From Actinomycetota bacterium (GTDB lineage Bacteria > Actinomycetota > Actinomycetes > Nanopelagicales > Nanopelagicaceae): a stretch of DNA of 21,773 nucleotides. The translations under genes and the position numbers were made by a program. Of this stretch, positions 14,643 to 21,773 are shown piece after piece (the first letter of the stretch is position 1; each line of letters begins with the position of its first letter). The notes under the pieces are model-generated. The model ran no database searches. It worked only from the letters and a program-made list of their open reading frames with translations, and was not told where the DNA came from. The stretch lies in contig WLCS01000003.1 of assembly GCA_009705185.1 (NCBI GenBank), forward strand, positions 1 to 21,773, read 5' to 3'.

Positions 14643-15842
14643 ATGAAAAAAATTATTGCTGTTTTTGCATGCCTTCTTTTATCTCTCGCAACGTTGGGCC
14701 AAAATCCCGCTAGCGCGCTTGATCCCAACTCTGTGGCGACAGTTTTCTCTAAGTTAACAGCAAGCAAGGAATTAGCCAACCCGTCAGTTGTTGTTATTGA
14801 TGAGCAATCAGGGGAAATTGTCTTCGAGAAAAATGCGCACTCGTTACGTAAGCCAGCTTCTCTTCAAAAGCTATTTACTGCTGTAGCCGCGGTGGAAAAC
14901 TTCTCGATGGATAAGCAATTTGAAACATCCGTGTGGGTAGGCCAAGCCGCTAAGAGCATAGTTATTCAGGGAAGTAGCGATCCTTGGATTTCTTACAGAA
15001 GTACCGAAGCGAAAAAGATGAAGCGCACTTCAATGCCAAAGATTGCTACAAGCACAATTAAAGCGCTCAAGGAATCAAATAAAGGATCTGTGCGCAATTC
15101 GACCATTTACTACACAGGGCTTTACTCTCGCGACCTTGCTAATTTGAAAGTATTTCTTCGCAAGGGCGGGGTTATCGCCACGATGAAACATGTAACCAAG
15201 CAAGAGGCAATAGATAAGTCAGAATCTTTAGTTCTAGCATCGCGGTCACCAAAGCTCGAGGAAATTCTCGCATTCACCCTTGTATGGAGCGATAACGTTT
15301 TAGCCGAAAGAATTGCTCGATTAGCTTCAAGAGCAGCAGGAAATACTTATGATGATGCAGGCGTTGCAGCAACATTTACAACCATACTTTCCAATCTAGA
15401 TATTGATTCTTCTTCACTTGTAGTTGAAGATGCCAGTGGGCTATCAAAAGAAAATCGCGTCACAGCCCAGCAAGTTGCCCAACTGCTTGTGAAAATACAT
15501 AAAGACAATAGGTATGACCCAATTATTAATGGACTTCCGGTGGGAGGAATATCAGGAACTCTCAGACATAGATTCTTAAAAACTGCTCCCAATGCAATTG
15601 GGTTAGTAAAGGCAAAATCAGGTTCTCTTAATGGCACCGCAAATCTTGCGGGCTATGTCGAATCCGGTGATCGTGAATACGCTTTTGTGATTATTGCCGA
15701 TAAGTTAAATCGAGGAAACAGTGCTGGCAATAGAGCTAGGGCAATGATGGATAAGATTTTAGGAAAAGTTGCTTCGCCACTGTTGCCAGTTCTTGCTCCA
15801 GATGTCGAAATCGGAATTATTAGTTCTGATACACCTTTATAG
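14643..15842 (+). CDS. dacB: D-alanyl-D-alanine carboxypeptidase, PBP4 type (peptidase S13)
   Basis: 399 aa. A signal peptide (1-25, ASA-L) is followed by the penicillin-binding motifs in family order: SLQK (Ser73-x-x-Lys76, catalytic), SDN (216-218), DASGLS (263-268, family DGSGLS) and KSG (325-327). It trims or cuts D-Ala peptides of peptidoglycan outside the membrane. It is shorter than E. coli PBP4, with a reduced region between SxxK and SxN. The third motif is KSG rather than the usual KTG, a conservative change that should keep activity. It lies 7 bases after the 4-TM gene and overlaps the convergent propeller gene by 23 bases. Confidence 0.9.
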   Translation: MKKIIAVFACLLLSLATLGQNPASALDPNSVATVFSKLTASKELANPSVVVIDEQSGEIVFEKNAHSLRKPASLQKLFTAVAAVENFSMDKQFETSVWVGQAAKSIVIQGSSDPWISYRSTEAKKMKRTSMPKIATSTIKALKESNKGSVRNSTIYYTGLYSRDLANLKVFLRKGGVIATMKHVTKQEAIDKSESLVLASRSPKLEEILAFTLVWSDNVLAERIARLASRAAGNTYDDAGVAATFTTILSNLDIDSSSLVVEDASGLSKENRVTAQQVAQLLVKIHKDNRYDPIINGLPVGGISGTLRHRFLKTAPNAIGLVKAKSGSLNGTANLAGYVESGDREYAFVIIADKLNRGNSAGNRARAMMDKILGKVASPLLPVLAPDVEIGIISSDTPL

Positions 15843-16899
15843 AACCTTTGTAGCAAGCAACCCAAGTTCTATTTGATTCGTTATCGTAGGTGACTCCAAT
15901 AGGTTCGCTACATACTTTGATCGTTTGAACTTTTGATAAATCTGATGCACGCAATTTAGTCATAGTTCCGCTTTTGAAATTTACAACAAAGAGTGCTGAA
16001 CCATCTCCGCTGATTGCCAAACTGCGCGCTGCCGATCCTGTCGAAACTTTCTTGATGAGTTTGTTGCTTTCTAAATCCCAGGCAAGTACTTTTCCTGAAA
16101 TATTGAGCGTCACGTACAACTTCGAGCCATCAGGTGAAAGCTCCACAGCACGAGGATTAGGACCTACAGGGATGAGAGTCTTGCTGAAGTCATCCAAGTT
16201 AATGCGATGAATATTGGAGCCACCCATTTCTGCTACGTATGCATAGGCGCTATCTGGTGAGACTGAAATCCCTCGAGGATATCTTCCGATTTTGATTGTC
16301 TTTACTAACTTAGATTTTTCAACGGAGATAATAGATAACGTGTACGAACACCAATTGGTAACCAAAACATATTTATTATCTGGAGTTACCTTCACTACTT
16401 TTGGCACGGAACCAACTGGAAATACGGCATCAATTTTGTAATTTTCTAGATTGATTCGTGAAAGATAACTTGCATCAAATCCCGATGCAGGCGAACAAAC
16501 ATCGTGGCCTTCTTTAGTAAAACCTTTTCCGTACATCGCGTAGTTTGTGAAGTACAAGTATTTACCATCTGGAGAATATGAACCTTCTACGGGTGCACCT
16601 TTGTGAACTCCAGAAAATCCGGAAACTCCAAGTGCAGCGAAATTAACTGAATCCTTGACAGTTGCTATCAGCTCAAGAGTGTGAGAGTTATAAACAGTGA
16701 CAGTGTGGTTGTACATCATGTTATGTGCACTGATAAGGCCATTTTGGGATGCAGCAACTGATTTAGGACTTAAGGACCCCGAAATTGTTTTAACCAAAGT
16801 CATCTGTGATTCTGTTGAATCATCTGCACTGGCCAAGGTATTGGCAACTAGCATCACCATTGAAATAGAAATGCCGGCTGCGATTTTAAGTGCACGCAT
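15820..16899 (-). CDS. Secreted YVTN-type beta-propeller protein
   Basis: 359 aa. Signal peptide about 1-25 (NTLASA). Six or seven propeller blades with recurring SPDGKYLYFTN, TPDNKYVLVTN, SPDSAYAYVAE, SPDGSKLYVTL and SGDGSALFVVN, each about 42 residues apart, then a closing strand. Cys135, Cys184, Cys330 and Cys349 could form disulfides. Such propellers bind proteins, sugars or metals; no catalytic residues are obvious. It begins 23 bases after the acidic-tail gene, but a TANNNT box 7 bases before ATG suggests its own leaderless start. Confidence 0.9.
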   Translation of the reverse strand: MRALKIAAGISISMVMLVANTLASADDSTESQMTLVKTISGSLSPKSVAASQNGLISAHNMMYNHTVTVYNSHTLELIATVKDSVNFAALGVSGFSGVHKGAPVEGSYSPDGKYLYFTNYAMYGKGFTKEGHDVCSPASGFDASYLSRINLENYKIDAVFPVGSVPKVVKVTPDNKYVLVTNWCSYTLSIISVEKSKLVKTIKIGRYPRGISVSPDSAYAYVAEMGGSNIHRINLDDFSKTLIPVGPNPRAVELSPDGSKLYVTLNISGKVLAWDLESNKLIKKVSTGSAARSLAISGDGSALFVVNFKSGTMTKLRASDLSKVQTIKVCSEPIGVTYDNESNRTWVACYKGSIKVYQN

Positions 16900-16906
16900 G
16901 CCGGCA

Positions 16907-16912
16907 AGACTA
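16907..16912 (-). promoter_or_regulatory. -10 element of leaderless promoter (beta-propeller gene)
   Basis: TAGTCT on the minus strand, 7 bases before ATG at 16899, in the 23-base gap behind the preceding gene. Confidence 0.5.
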
Positions 16913-16922
16913 CTAGTGAAAA

Positions 16923-17348
16923 TTAATCGTCGTCTTCCTCAGAATCTTTATGCTCACCACGACGTTCGTGATCTCCACGACCCTCGCGACCCTCGTTCTC
17001 ATCATCATCGCCACCACCTTTTGGCATCTGCGCAATAGTTGGAGCTTGAATCTTCGCTTTTGGAGCAGCAGGTGTTACTGGCTTTGCAGTTGGAGTTTTA
17101 GCCACAGCAGCAGGTGTAGATACTGCTGGAGAATTAGTTGATGTTGCAGATGCTGATGGAGCAGCAACTACTACTTCAGCACTTGCAGTTGGCTCGTCTT
17201 GGGCATTAGCGAAAAGTGACCCACCAACAATGATTGCACTGACAGCAGCAAGAGTGCCTAAAGTCAGGCGCTTATCGACTCTACGTACATCTCTTGTAGA
17301 ACCATCGCTTTCAGCGAGTTGCATCCATTCGGACTTTCTTGGTGTCAT
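16923..17348 (-). CDS. Exported protein with Ala/Pro/Thr linker and acidic tail
   Basis: 141 aa; AAGGGG lies just upstream of ATG. Residues 1-27 are polar and charged, and 28-49 form a signal peptide or anchor (TLGTLAAVSAIIVGGSLFANA). Residues 50-108 are a low-complexity Ala/Pro/Thr/Ser linker, and 110-141 a tail of Gly then Asp/Glu/Arg/His ending DSEEDDD. The tail could bind cations, but no defined motif is present. It lies directly upstream of the propeller gene and divergent from ctaB. No family recognised; the composition suggests a wall-spanning or surface protein. Confidence 0.8.
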   Translation of the reverse strand: MTPRKSEWMQLAESDGSTRDVRRVDKRLTLGTLAAVSAIIVGGSLFANAQDEPTASAEVVVAAPSASATSTNSPAVSTPAAVAKTPTAKPVTPAAPKAKIQAPTIAQMPKGGGDDDENEGREGRGDHERRGEHKDSEEDDD

Positions 17349-17433
17349 GTTGACCCCTTTCGTTAAACAAAAAATAGAGCCTTTTCCTTAGAGCACACTG
17401 AGAATTGAGGTTAAGTTGGCTGTCAGTGCTGGG

Positions 17434-17439
17434 TACTCT
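17434..17439 (+). promoter_or_regulatory. -10 element of leaderless promoter (ctaB)
   Basis: TACTCT, 6 bases before ATG 17446; TTAAGT (17411-17416) 17 bases further up may be the -35. This argues for the ATG rather than the in-frame TTG at 17416, which lies in the -35 region. Confidence 0.6.
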
Positions 17440-17445
17440 AAGCGT

Positions 17446-18315
17446 ATGAATGCACTGCGCGCCTATATCGATTTGATGAAACTGCGCGTGGTCGAGCTTC
17501 TGATCATTACGACCCTGCCCGCTATGGTTCTGGCCGAAAAAGGCCTTCCATCCTTTGGATTAGTGGCAGCAACTTTAATTGGCGGAACTCTCGCTGCAGG
17601 ATCATCGAATGCTTTTAATATGGTGATTGAAGCAGAAACAGATAAATTGATGGCGCGCACTTCAAAGCGACCACTTGTTGTCGGTACTGTTACCAGAACA
17701 CAAGCGCTAATTTTTGCATCAGTAATTGGAATTATTTCACTTGCGATTTTTCAAATATTTACAACTCCACTTGCAACACTTCTTACAGCTCTAGCAATAT
17801 TTTATTATGTCGTTATCTACACAATTATTCTTAAACCAAATACATCCCAGAATATTGTGTGGGGTGGCGCAGCCGGTTGTATGCCAGTGCTCATCGGATG
17901 GGCTGCCGTAACTGGATCGCTCACCTTGGTACCTGTGGCATTTTTCTTTGTTGTTTTCTTCTGGACCCCACCACACTTTTGGGCGCTGGCAATTAAATAT
18001 AAGGATGACTATTCAGCAGCTGGAATCCCTATGCTGCCTTCTGTTTCTTCGCAATCAAATGTCATCAGTCAAATGTGGTTTCACACAATTGCCATGGTTG
18101 TTTCATCTGCTGCGATGATTCAGCTCGCAGAACTTCCTGTCTGGGCATTTTGCGCAAATGTGCTACTTGGAGCGCTATTTACTTTCCGACTTTTTGCCCT
18201 CAAAGAGAATTCAGATAATTACAACAAAGTTGCTGCAGGAATTTTCCACTGGTCAATTACTTACTTAAGTCTTTTCTCGGTGCTGCTTGTAGTTGCTCAG
18301 CTTTTAAGTGCTTGA
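17446..18315 (+). CDS. ctaB: Protoheme IX farnesyltransferase (heme O synthase)
   Basis: 289 aa, polytopic UbiA-family prenyltransferase of about nine helices. It attaches farnesyl to heme b to give heme O for terminal oxidases. The first Asp-rich motif is NMVIEAETDKLMARTSKRPL (residues 58-77): the NxxxDxxxD pattern reads N58-x3-Glu62-x3-Asp66, followed by the conserved MxRTxxRPL. The second conserved loop is AIKYKDDYSAAGIPMLP. Glu in place of the first Asp is unusual but keeps the charge. The TTG at 17416 would add ten residues; the leaderless -10 supports ATG 17446. Its end overlaps metZ by 19 bases on the other strand. Confidence 0.93.
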   Translation: MNALRAYIDLMKLRVVELLIITTLPAMVLAEKGLPSFGLVAATLIGGTLAAGSSNAFNMVIEAETDKLMARTSKRPLVVGTVTRTQALIFASVIGIISLAIFQIFTTPLATLLTALAIFYYVVIYTIILKPNTSQNIVWGGAAGCMPVLIGWAAVTGSLTLVPVAFFFVVFFWTPPHFWALAIKYKDDYSAAGIPMLPSVSSQSNVISQMWFHTIAMVVSSAAMIQLAELPVWAFCANVLLGALFTFRLFALKENSDNYNKVAAGIFHWSITYLSLFSVLLVVAQLLSA

Positions 18316-19520
18316 TCTAAATCTTTAATTAAATCATCAACGTGCTCAAGACCAACGGAGAGTCTAAGCACTGATGGAGTAATACCCATCTCTGCCTGTA
18401 CTTCAGGAGCAAGGCGTCGATGAGTTGTTGAAGCAGGATGAGTAATCAAAGACTTGCTATCACCTAAATTATTTGAAATATCAATCACACGAAGAGCATC
18501 CATAAACTTAAACGCATCTTTCTGAGTGCCTGCAAATTCAATCCCGATAGTTGTTCCGCCCGCTTTCATCTGTTTCTTGATTACAGCAGCATCAGGATGC
18601 GAAGCAAGACCGGGATAGCGAACACTCTTGATTGCTTTATGACTTTCTAAGAACTCCGCTACCTTTTGTGCATTTTCAGACATACGCATGACCCGAAGTT
18701 CCATAGTTTCCAGAGACTTCACCAATACCCAAGCGTTAAATGCGCTCAGGGACGGTCCTGTATGTCGAGTAAACGGAATCAACTTTTCGTAGATGTATTC
18801 AAATGAACCAAGCAGTGCTCCAGCAAGTACGCGGCCTTGTCCATCAATGTGTTTAGTAGCCGAATACATAACGACATCTGCACCAAGTTCGAGAGGTTTC
18901 TGCAATACGGGAGATGCCATGACGTTATCAACAATTACCGTTGCACCGACCTTATGCGCAAGATCGCTAATAAATCTGATGTCAGCAACTTCCAATAATG
19001 GATTACTTGGAGTCTCGATAAATACTGCCTTAGTTTTCTTCGAAAGTGCTTTTTCCCAACCAGCCTTGTCATTCGCCTTAACAAGTTCGTATGTGACGCC
19101 CCACTTAGGCAATATCTCTGTGATAACTACATGGCATGAGCTAAACATGGCAGCAGATGCAACGATGTGATCGCCGCTTTCAACAAGACAAGCAAGGGAG
19201 GCAAACATCGCAGCCATTCCAGAACCGGTTGCTACGCAATGATCGGCGCCTTCAATTGCAGCCAATCTTTTTTCAAACATCGCAACAGTTGGATTGTGAA
19301 AACGACTATAAAGAAAGTGGTCTGTTTCATCTGTGAATGAATCGACTGCTTCCTGTGAATCTGCATATGTAAAACCACTATTGAGATAGAGAGCTTCAGA
19401 AGTTTCACCAAAACCAGAACGTGCTAAACCTTCGCGAACTGCTGCCGTTTGTGGATTAACTTGCCAATCTGGTTCACGTCTTTTTGGATGCTCGTGGTAG
19501 CCCCAGACCTCTTTACTCAT
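18297..19520 (-). CDS. metZ: O-succinylhomoserine sulfhydrylase
   Basis: 407 aa, a PLP-dependent Cys/Met metabolism enzyme. YSRFHNPT (71-78) contributes to PLP-phosphate binding from the partner subunit, GSGMAAMFA (100-108) binds phosphate, D198 in IVDNVMASP contacts the pyridine nitrogen, and the Schiff-base Lys223 lies in SATKHIDGQGR, the form typical of MetZ rather than MetB or MetY. It makes homocysteine from O-succinylhomoserine and sulfide, the direct-sulfhydrylation route to methionine. Length is as expected. The start is supported by a TANNNT box 6 bases upstream. Cystathionine gamma-synthase is the main alternative. Confidence 0.93.
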   Translation of the reverse strand: MSKEVWGYHEHPKRREPDWQVNPQTAAVREGLARSGFGETSEALYLNSGFTYADSQEAVDSFTDETDHFLYSRFHNPTVAMFEKRLAAIEGADHCVATGSGMAAMFASLACLVESGDHIVASAAMFSSCHVVITEILPKWGVTYELVKANDKAGWEKALSKKTKAVFIETPSNPLLEVADIRFISDLAHKVGATVIVDNVMASPVLQKPLELGADVVMYSATKHIDGQGRVLAGALLGSFEYIYEKLIPFTRHTGPSLSAFNAWVLVKSLETMELRVMRMSENAQKVAEFLESHKAIKSVRYPGLASHPDAAVIKKQMKAGGTTIGIEFAGTQKDAFKFMDALRVIDISNNLGDSKSLITHPASTTHRRLAPEVQAEMGITPSVLRLSVGLEHVDDLIKDLDQALKS

Positions 19521-19526
19521 GAGAGC

Positions 19527-19532
19527 ATCTTA
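19527..19532 (-). promoter_or_regulatory. -10 element of leaderless promoter (metZ)
   Basis: TAAGAT on the minus strand, 6 bases before ATG at 19520. Confidence 0.6.
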
Positions 19533-19544
19533 AGGTTTCACTGG

Positions 19545-19550
19545 TAAATT
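19545..19550 (+). promoter_or_regulatory. -10 element of leaderless promoter (ABC transporter)
   Basis: TAAATT, 6 bases before ATG at 19557. With the metZ box it fills a 36-base divergent gap; upstream recognition regions must reach into each other's coding sequence. Confidence 0.6.
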
Positions 19551-19556
19551 GCCCAC

Positions 19557-20465
19557 ATGCCTACTCTCGCGATATCAGTCAAGGATTTAAGCAAGAAATA
19601 TGAATCCGGATACGCGGTATCTCACGCGAACTTTGAAGTTCCACTCGGAACCATTTGCGGATTTGTCGGGCCAAATGGCGCGGGCAAGACCACGACAATT
19701 CGAATGCTCCTTGGCTTGATTTCACCTACTGGCGGAACAGCAGAAATTCTAGGCGAATCAATAAACCACCCTGAGAAATATCTTTCACAAGTTGGAGCAA
19801 TGATTGAAGGTCCTGCTTTTTATCCCGCCCTCTCTGGAGCACAGAATTTAAAAGTACTTGCAACTCTTGGTGGCTTTCCAATTGAACGAGTCGATGAACT
19901 CATTAAAACTGTAGGACTAGACGGTCGTGGACATTCCAAATATAAAACGTATTCACTTGGTATGAAACAAAGGCTTGGAATAGCAGCAGCACTACTTCCA
20001 AATCCACGAATTCTTATTCTCGATGAACCCACAAACGGTTTGGATCCTGAAGGAATTCAAGAAGTACGCGACTTGCTAAAGAAGCTTGCTTCTCAAGGAA
20101 CAACTGTTTTTGTATCTTCGCACTTGTTATCTGAACTCGAACTCATTAGCGAATACATAGTGATGTTGCGAAAAGGAGAAGTGGTTTTCGCAGGTCCATT
20201 ACAAGACTTGATGCTCTCGCAGCAGCCGGTGATTTTAGTAAAGACAGAAAAGCTAGTTGACCTACAGAGAATTATCGAGATTGCCCGAGCCGATGGCCAC
20301 TCAGCAACTATCCGATCTGAAGTAGCTCACATTGAAGGGCCAGAAAATTGGGCAGGTGTTCTGAATAAAAAGGCATTTGAAGCTGGAATCGTAATTACTC
20401 AATTATCACCGCAATTACCAAACCTCGAAGAAACATTCTTTGAAATGACAGGAGACCAGCGATGA
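19557..20465 (+). CDS. ABC transporter ATP-binding protein
   Basis: 302 aa. Walker A GPNGAGKTT (38-46), signature YSLGMKQRLG (132-141), Walker B RILILDEPTNGLD (151-163) and the switch His189 in SSHLLSE are all intact. The C-terminal 90 residues form the extra domain common in BcrA/NatA-type exporter ATPases. It would power the permease encoded next, whose ATG overlaps its stop (ATGA). The subfamily includes bacitracin, lantibiotic and multidrug exporters; the substrate here is unknown. Confidence 0.95.
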   Translation: MPTLAISVKDLSKKYESGYAVSHANFEVPLGTICGFVGPNGAGKTTTIRMLLGLISPTGGTAEILGESINHPEKYLSQVGAMIEGPAFYPALSGAQNLKVLATLGGFPIERVDELIKTVGLDGRGHSKYKTYSLGMKQRLGIAAALLPNPRILILDEPTNGLDPEGIQEVRDLLKKLASQGTTVFVSSHLLSELELISEYIVMLRKGEVVFAGPLQDLMLSQQPVILVKTEKLVDLQRIIEIARADGHSATIRSEVAHIEGPENWAGVLNKKAFEAGIVITQLSPQLPNLEETFFEMTGDQR

Positions 20466-21253
20466 TAAGAGTCATATTTGCTGAATGGCGCAAATTGCGT
20501 AGACCGACACTGTTCTTAGGAACTTTAGGTGCTGCACTTTTCTTTACAGGACTGACAACAACTTTTCTCTATCTCATGATTGATTCAGAGCAAGGAAATG
20601 CTGATCGTGGTCGTCAAGTTGGTCGCGAAGTATTAAATCTAGCTGGCGGTTCTGTATATGGATTTGCTTCAGTAGGCGGATTACTAGGAGTCATTGCGCT
20701 CTGTGTCTTTGCTGCGCAAACTGCGCAGGAATATACATATGGAACTTTAAGAAATTTACTGGTTCGTCAACCAGGAAGAGTGCGTCTACTTATCGGAAAA
20801 TTAGCAGCAATGAAAATATTTGCGCTCTTGCTTGTTGCAATTGCTGCAATCGTAAGCGTTGGTCTTTCCGTTGCTCTATCTGGCAGGGCGAAAGTAACAA
20901 CTGACTTGTGGTTTACCTCCGATGGCTTTCACGCAATCGGTCAAACACTTCTGAATGTAACGATCTCGGTTATTTACTTTGGAATTATTGGGATGGTACT
21001 TGGGTTACTTCTCAGGTCTCCAATATCTGCAATTTCTATCGGCGTACTTTGGATTCTGATTATTGAGAACTTGATCGGCGCCGTTAAGCCAGTCACTCTT
21101 GATTGGATGCCCGGGAATCAGCTATCAGTAATTGCACAAGGTGGTAGCCCAGATGTTTCATATTCTCATGCGTTAACTCTGGGAAGTTTGTATGTATTTG
21201 TTGGAGCAGTTGTTGCAACGATTCTTTTCTCTCGAAGAGATGTGGCTAACTAG
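20462..21253 (+). CDS. ABC-2 type transporter permease
   Basis: 263 aa with about six helices in the ABC-2 layout. An N-terminal amphipathic start (FAEWRKLRRP) is followed by TM1 (TLFLGTLGAALFFTGLTTTFLYLM), then VGREVLNLAGGSVYGFA, and the typical QEYTYGTLRNLLVRQPGRVRLLIGKL coupling region. Its 4-base overlap with the ATPase gene and the matching type indicate one complex. Substrate unknown. Confidence 0.92.
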   Translation: MIRVIFAEWRKLRRPTLFLGTLGAALFFTGLTTTFLYLMIDSEQGNADRGRQVGREVLNLAGGSVYGFASVGGLLGVIALCVFAAQTAQEYTYGTLRNLLVRQPGRVRLLIGKLAAMKIFALLLVAIAAIVSVGLSVALSGRAKVTTDLWFTSDGFHAIGQTLLNVTISVIYFGIIGMVLGLLLRSPISAISIGVLWILIIENLIGAVKPVTLDWMPGNQLSVIAQGGSPDVSYSHALTLGSLYVFVGAVVATILFSRRDVAN

Positions 21254-21295
21254 CGACACAGGCTCGATAGCCCTGCTTTGCATCTCTTGCTCAAT

Positions 21296-21301
21296 TATTC
21301 T
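21296..21301 (+). promoter_or_regulatory. -10 element of leaderless promoter
   Basis: TATTCT, 6 bases before ATG at 21308. Confidence 0.6.
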
Positions 21302-21307
21302 TAATCA

Positions 21308-21773
21308 ATGCCTCGCAGGAATCGCCTCATTAGCCTTGCAATCATTGCAGGGCTCACTCTTGCGTCCACACCGGCCATTGCAAAACCAAAACCAACCCTT
21401 GCAGAGATTGAAGCAGCTAAGAACGCAGAAGCTGCAAAGAAAAGCGCTGCAGATGCAGCCGCCAAGAAATTAGCAGCAGCAAATTCAACTCTTAAGCAAC
21501 TCACTGCAAAAGCAAATGCAGCAAAGGCGTTGTATCTGAAAGCGAAGAAAGAACTCGAAGTGGCTACGTCGCAAGCAAAGGCCGCTGCAAAACATGCTGC
21601 TGAAACAGCGGCGGCAGTAGAGGAAGCCCACCGAGTAATCGGCAAGTTGGCGGGGAATGCTTACATACTTGGCGGAACCATGAGCGATATTGAGCCGCTC
21701 CTGAATGCAAATGGCCCTCAAGATCTCATAGATCAATTATCCACTCTTAATACTTTAGGTGCGCGGAACTCAA
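21308..21773 (+). CDS. Secreted coiled-coil protein, probable N-terminus of a RipA/NlpC-P60-type wall hydrolase (3' end outside window)
   Basis: 155 codons are visible and the frame is still open at the right edge. Signal peptide 1-25 (basic MPRRNR, hydrophobic core, cleavage at AIA-K). Then a long Ala/Lys/Glu heptad-like helix (about 30-110), a short break with AGNAYILGG, and a second helical stretch with NGPQDLIDQLSTLNTLG. This matches the autoinhibitory coiled-coil N-domain of actinobacterial NlpC/P60 endopeptidases such as RipA. The catalytic Cys-His domain would lie beyond the window, so the enzyme call is inference from the N-terminus; an FtsX-interacting or PcsB-like protein would look the same. 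Own leaderless promoter. Confidence 0.8.
   Translation, partial: MPRRNRLISLAIIAGLTLASTPAIAKPKPTLAEIEAAKNAEAAKKSAADAAAKKLAAANSTLKQLTAKANAAKALYLKAKKELEVATSQAKAAAKHAAETAAAVEEAHRVIGKLAGNAYILGGTMSDIEPLLNANGPQDLIDQLSTLNTLGARNS

Overview
The window reads as chromosomal DNA of a streamlined, AT-leaning planktonic actinobacterium, most like the acI/Nanopelagicales group (Candidatus Planktophila or Nanopelagicus). This is inferred from the gene set (CtaB, MetZ, NiCoT transporter, PBP4-type carboxypeptidase, RipA-like wall protein), many apparently leaderless genes, and extreme compactness. It is not a database match. There is no stretch over about 170 bases without a gene. I see no tRNA, rRNA, CRISPR array, insertion sequence or phage gene.

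Left part (1-4659): the 3' portion of a giant secreted protein (PA14-like, glycine-rich, Ig/MBG-like repeats, IPT/TIG domain) runs in from the left edge. It meets, stop to stop, a minus-strand pair of membrane proteins resembling a minimal MotA/MotB or TolQ/TolR-type stator. A secreted Pro/Ser-linker protein is transcribed divergently from that pair across a small palindrome.

Centre (4746-10361): a surface-export locus. Two paralogous small secreted proteins, each with its own promoter and strong Shine-Dalgarno site, precede a tight operon. The operon encodes a SipW/ER-type signal peptidase (Ser127/His171), a polytopic membrane protein with an exported N-terminal domain, a collagen-like secreted protein whose C-terminal domain resembles the two small proteins, a basic-tailed cytosolic protein, and a small membrane-anchored protein resembling a signal peptidase without its catalytic residues. 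Four consecutive junctions overlap, so the five genes are probably translated together. My reading is a dedicated signal peptidase plus its substrates, building a surface fibre or coat, comparable in logic to SipW-TasA of Bacillus but with different parts.

Right part (10368-21773): mostly housekeeping genes. These are a DMT/EamA exporter; a NiCoT nickel/cobalt transporter with a Nur-box-like operator upstream; a TPR protein; a SpoU/TrmH RNA methyltransferase; a 4-TM protein; a PBP4-type carboxypeptidase; a secreted YVTN beta-propeller and an acidic-tailed exported protein; heme O synthase; O-succinylhomoserine sulfhydrylase; a two-gene ABC transporter; and the start of a secreted coiled-coil wall-hydrolase-like protein cut by the right edge.

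Two window-wide patterns stand out. Nine operon-head genes carry TANNNT exactly 6 or 7 bases before ATG (leaderless transcripts), while the remaining recognisable heads carry a Shine-Dalgarno sequence or a plausible one. All five convergent gene pairs abut or overlap at their stop codons, leaving no room for intergenic terminators.
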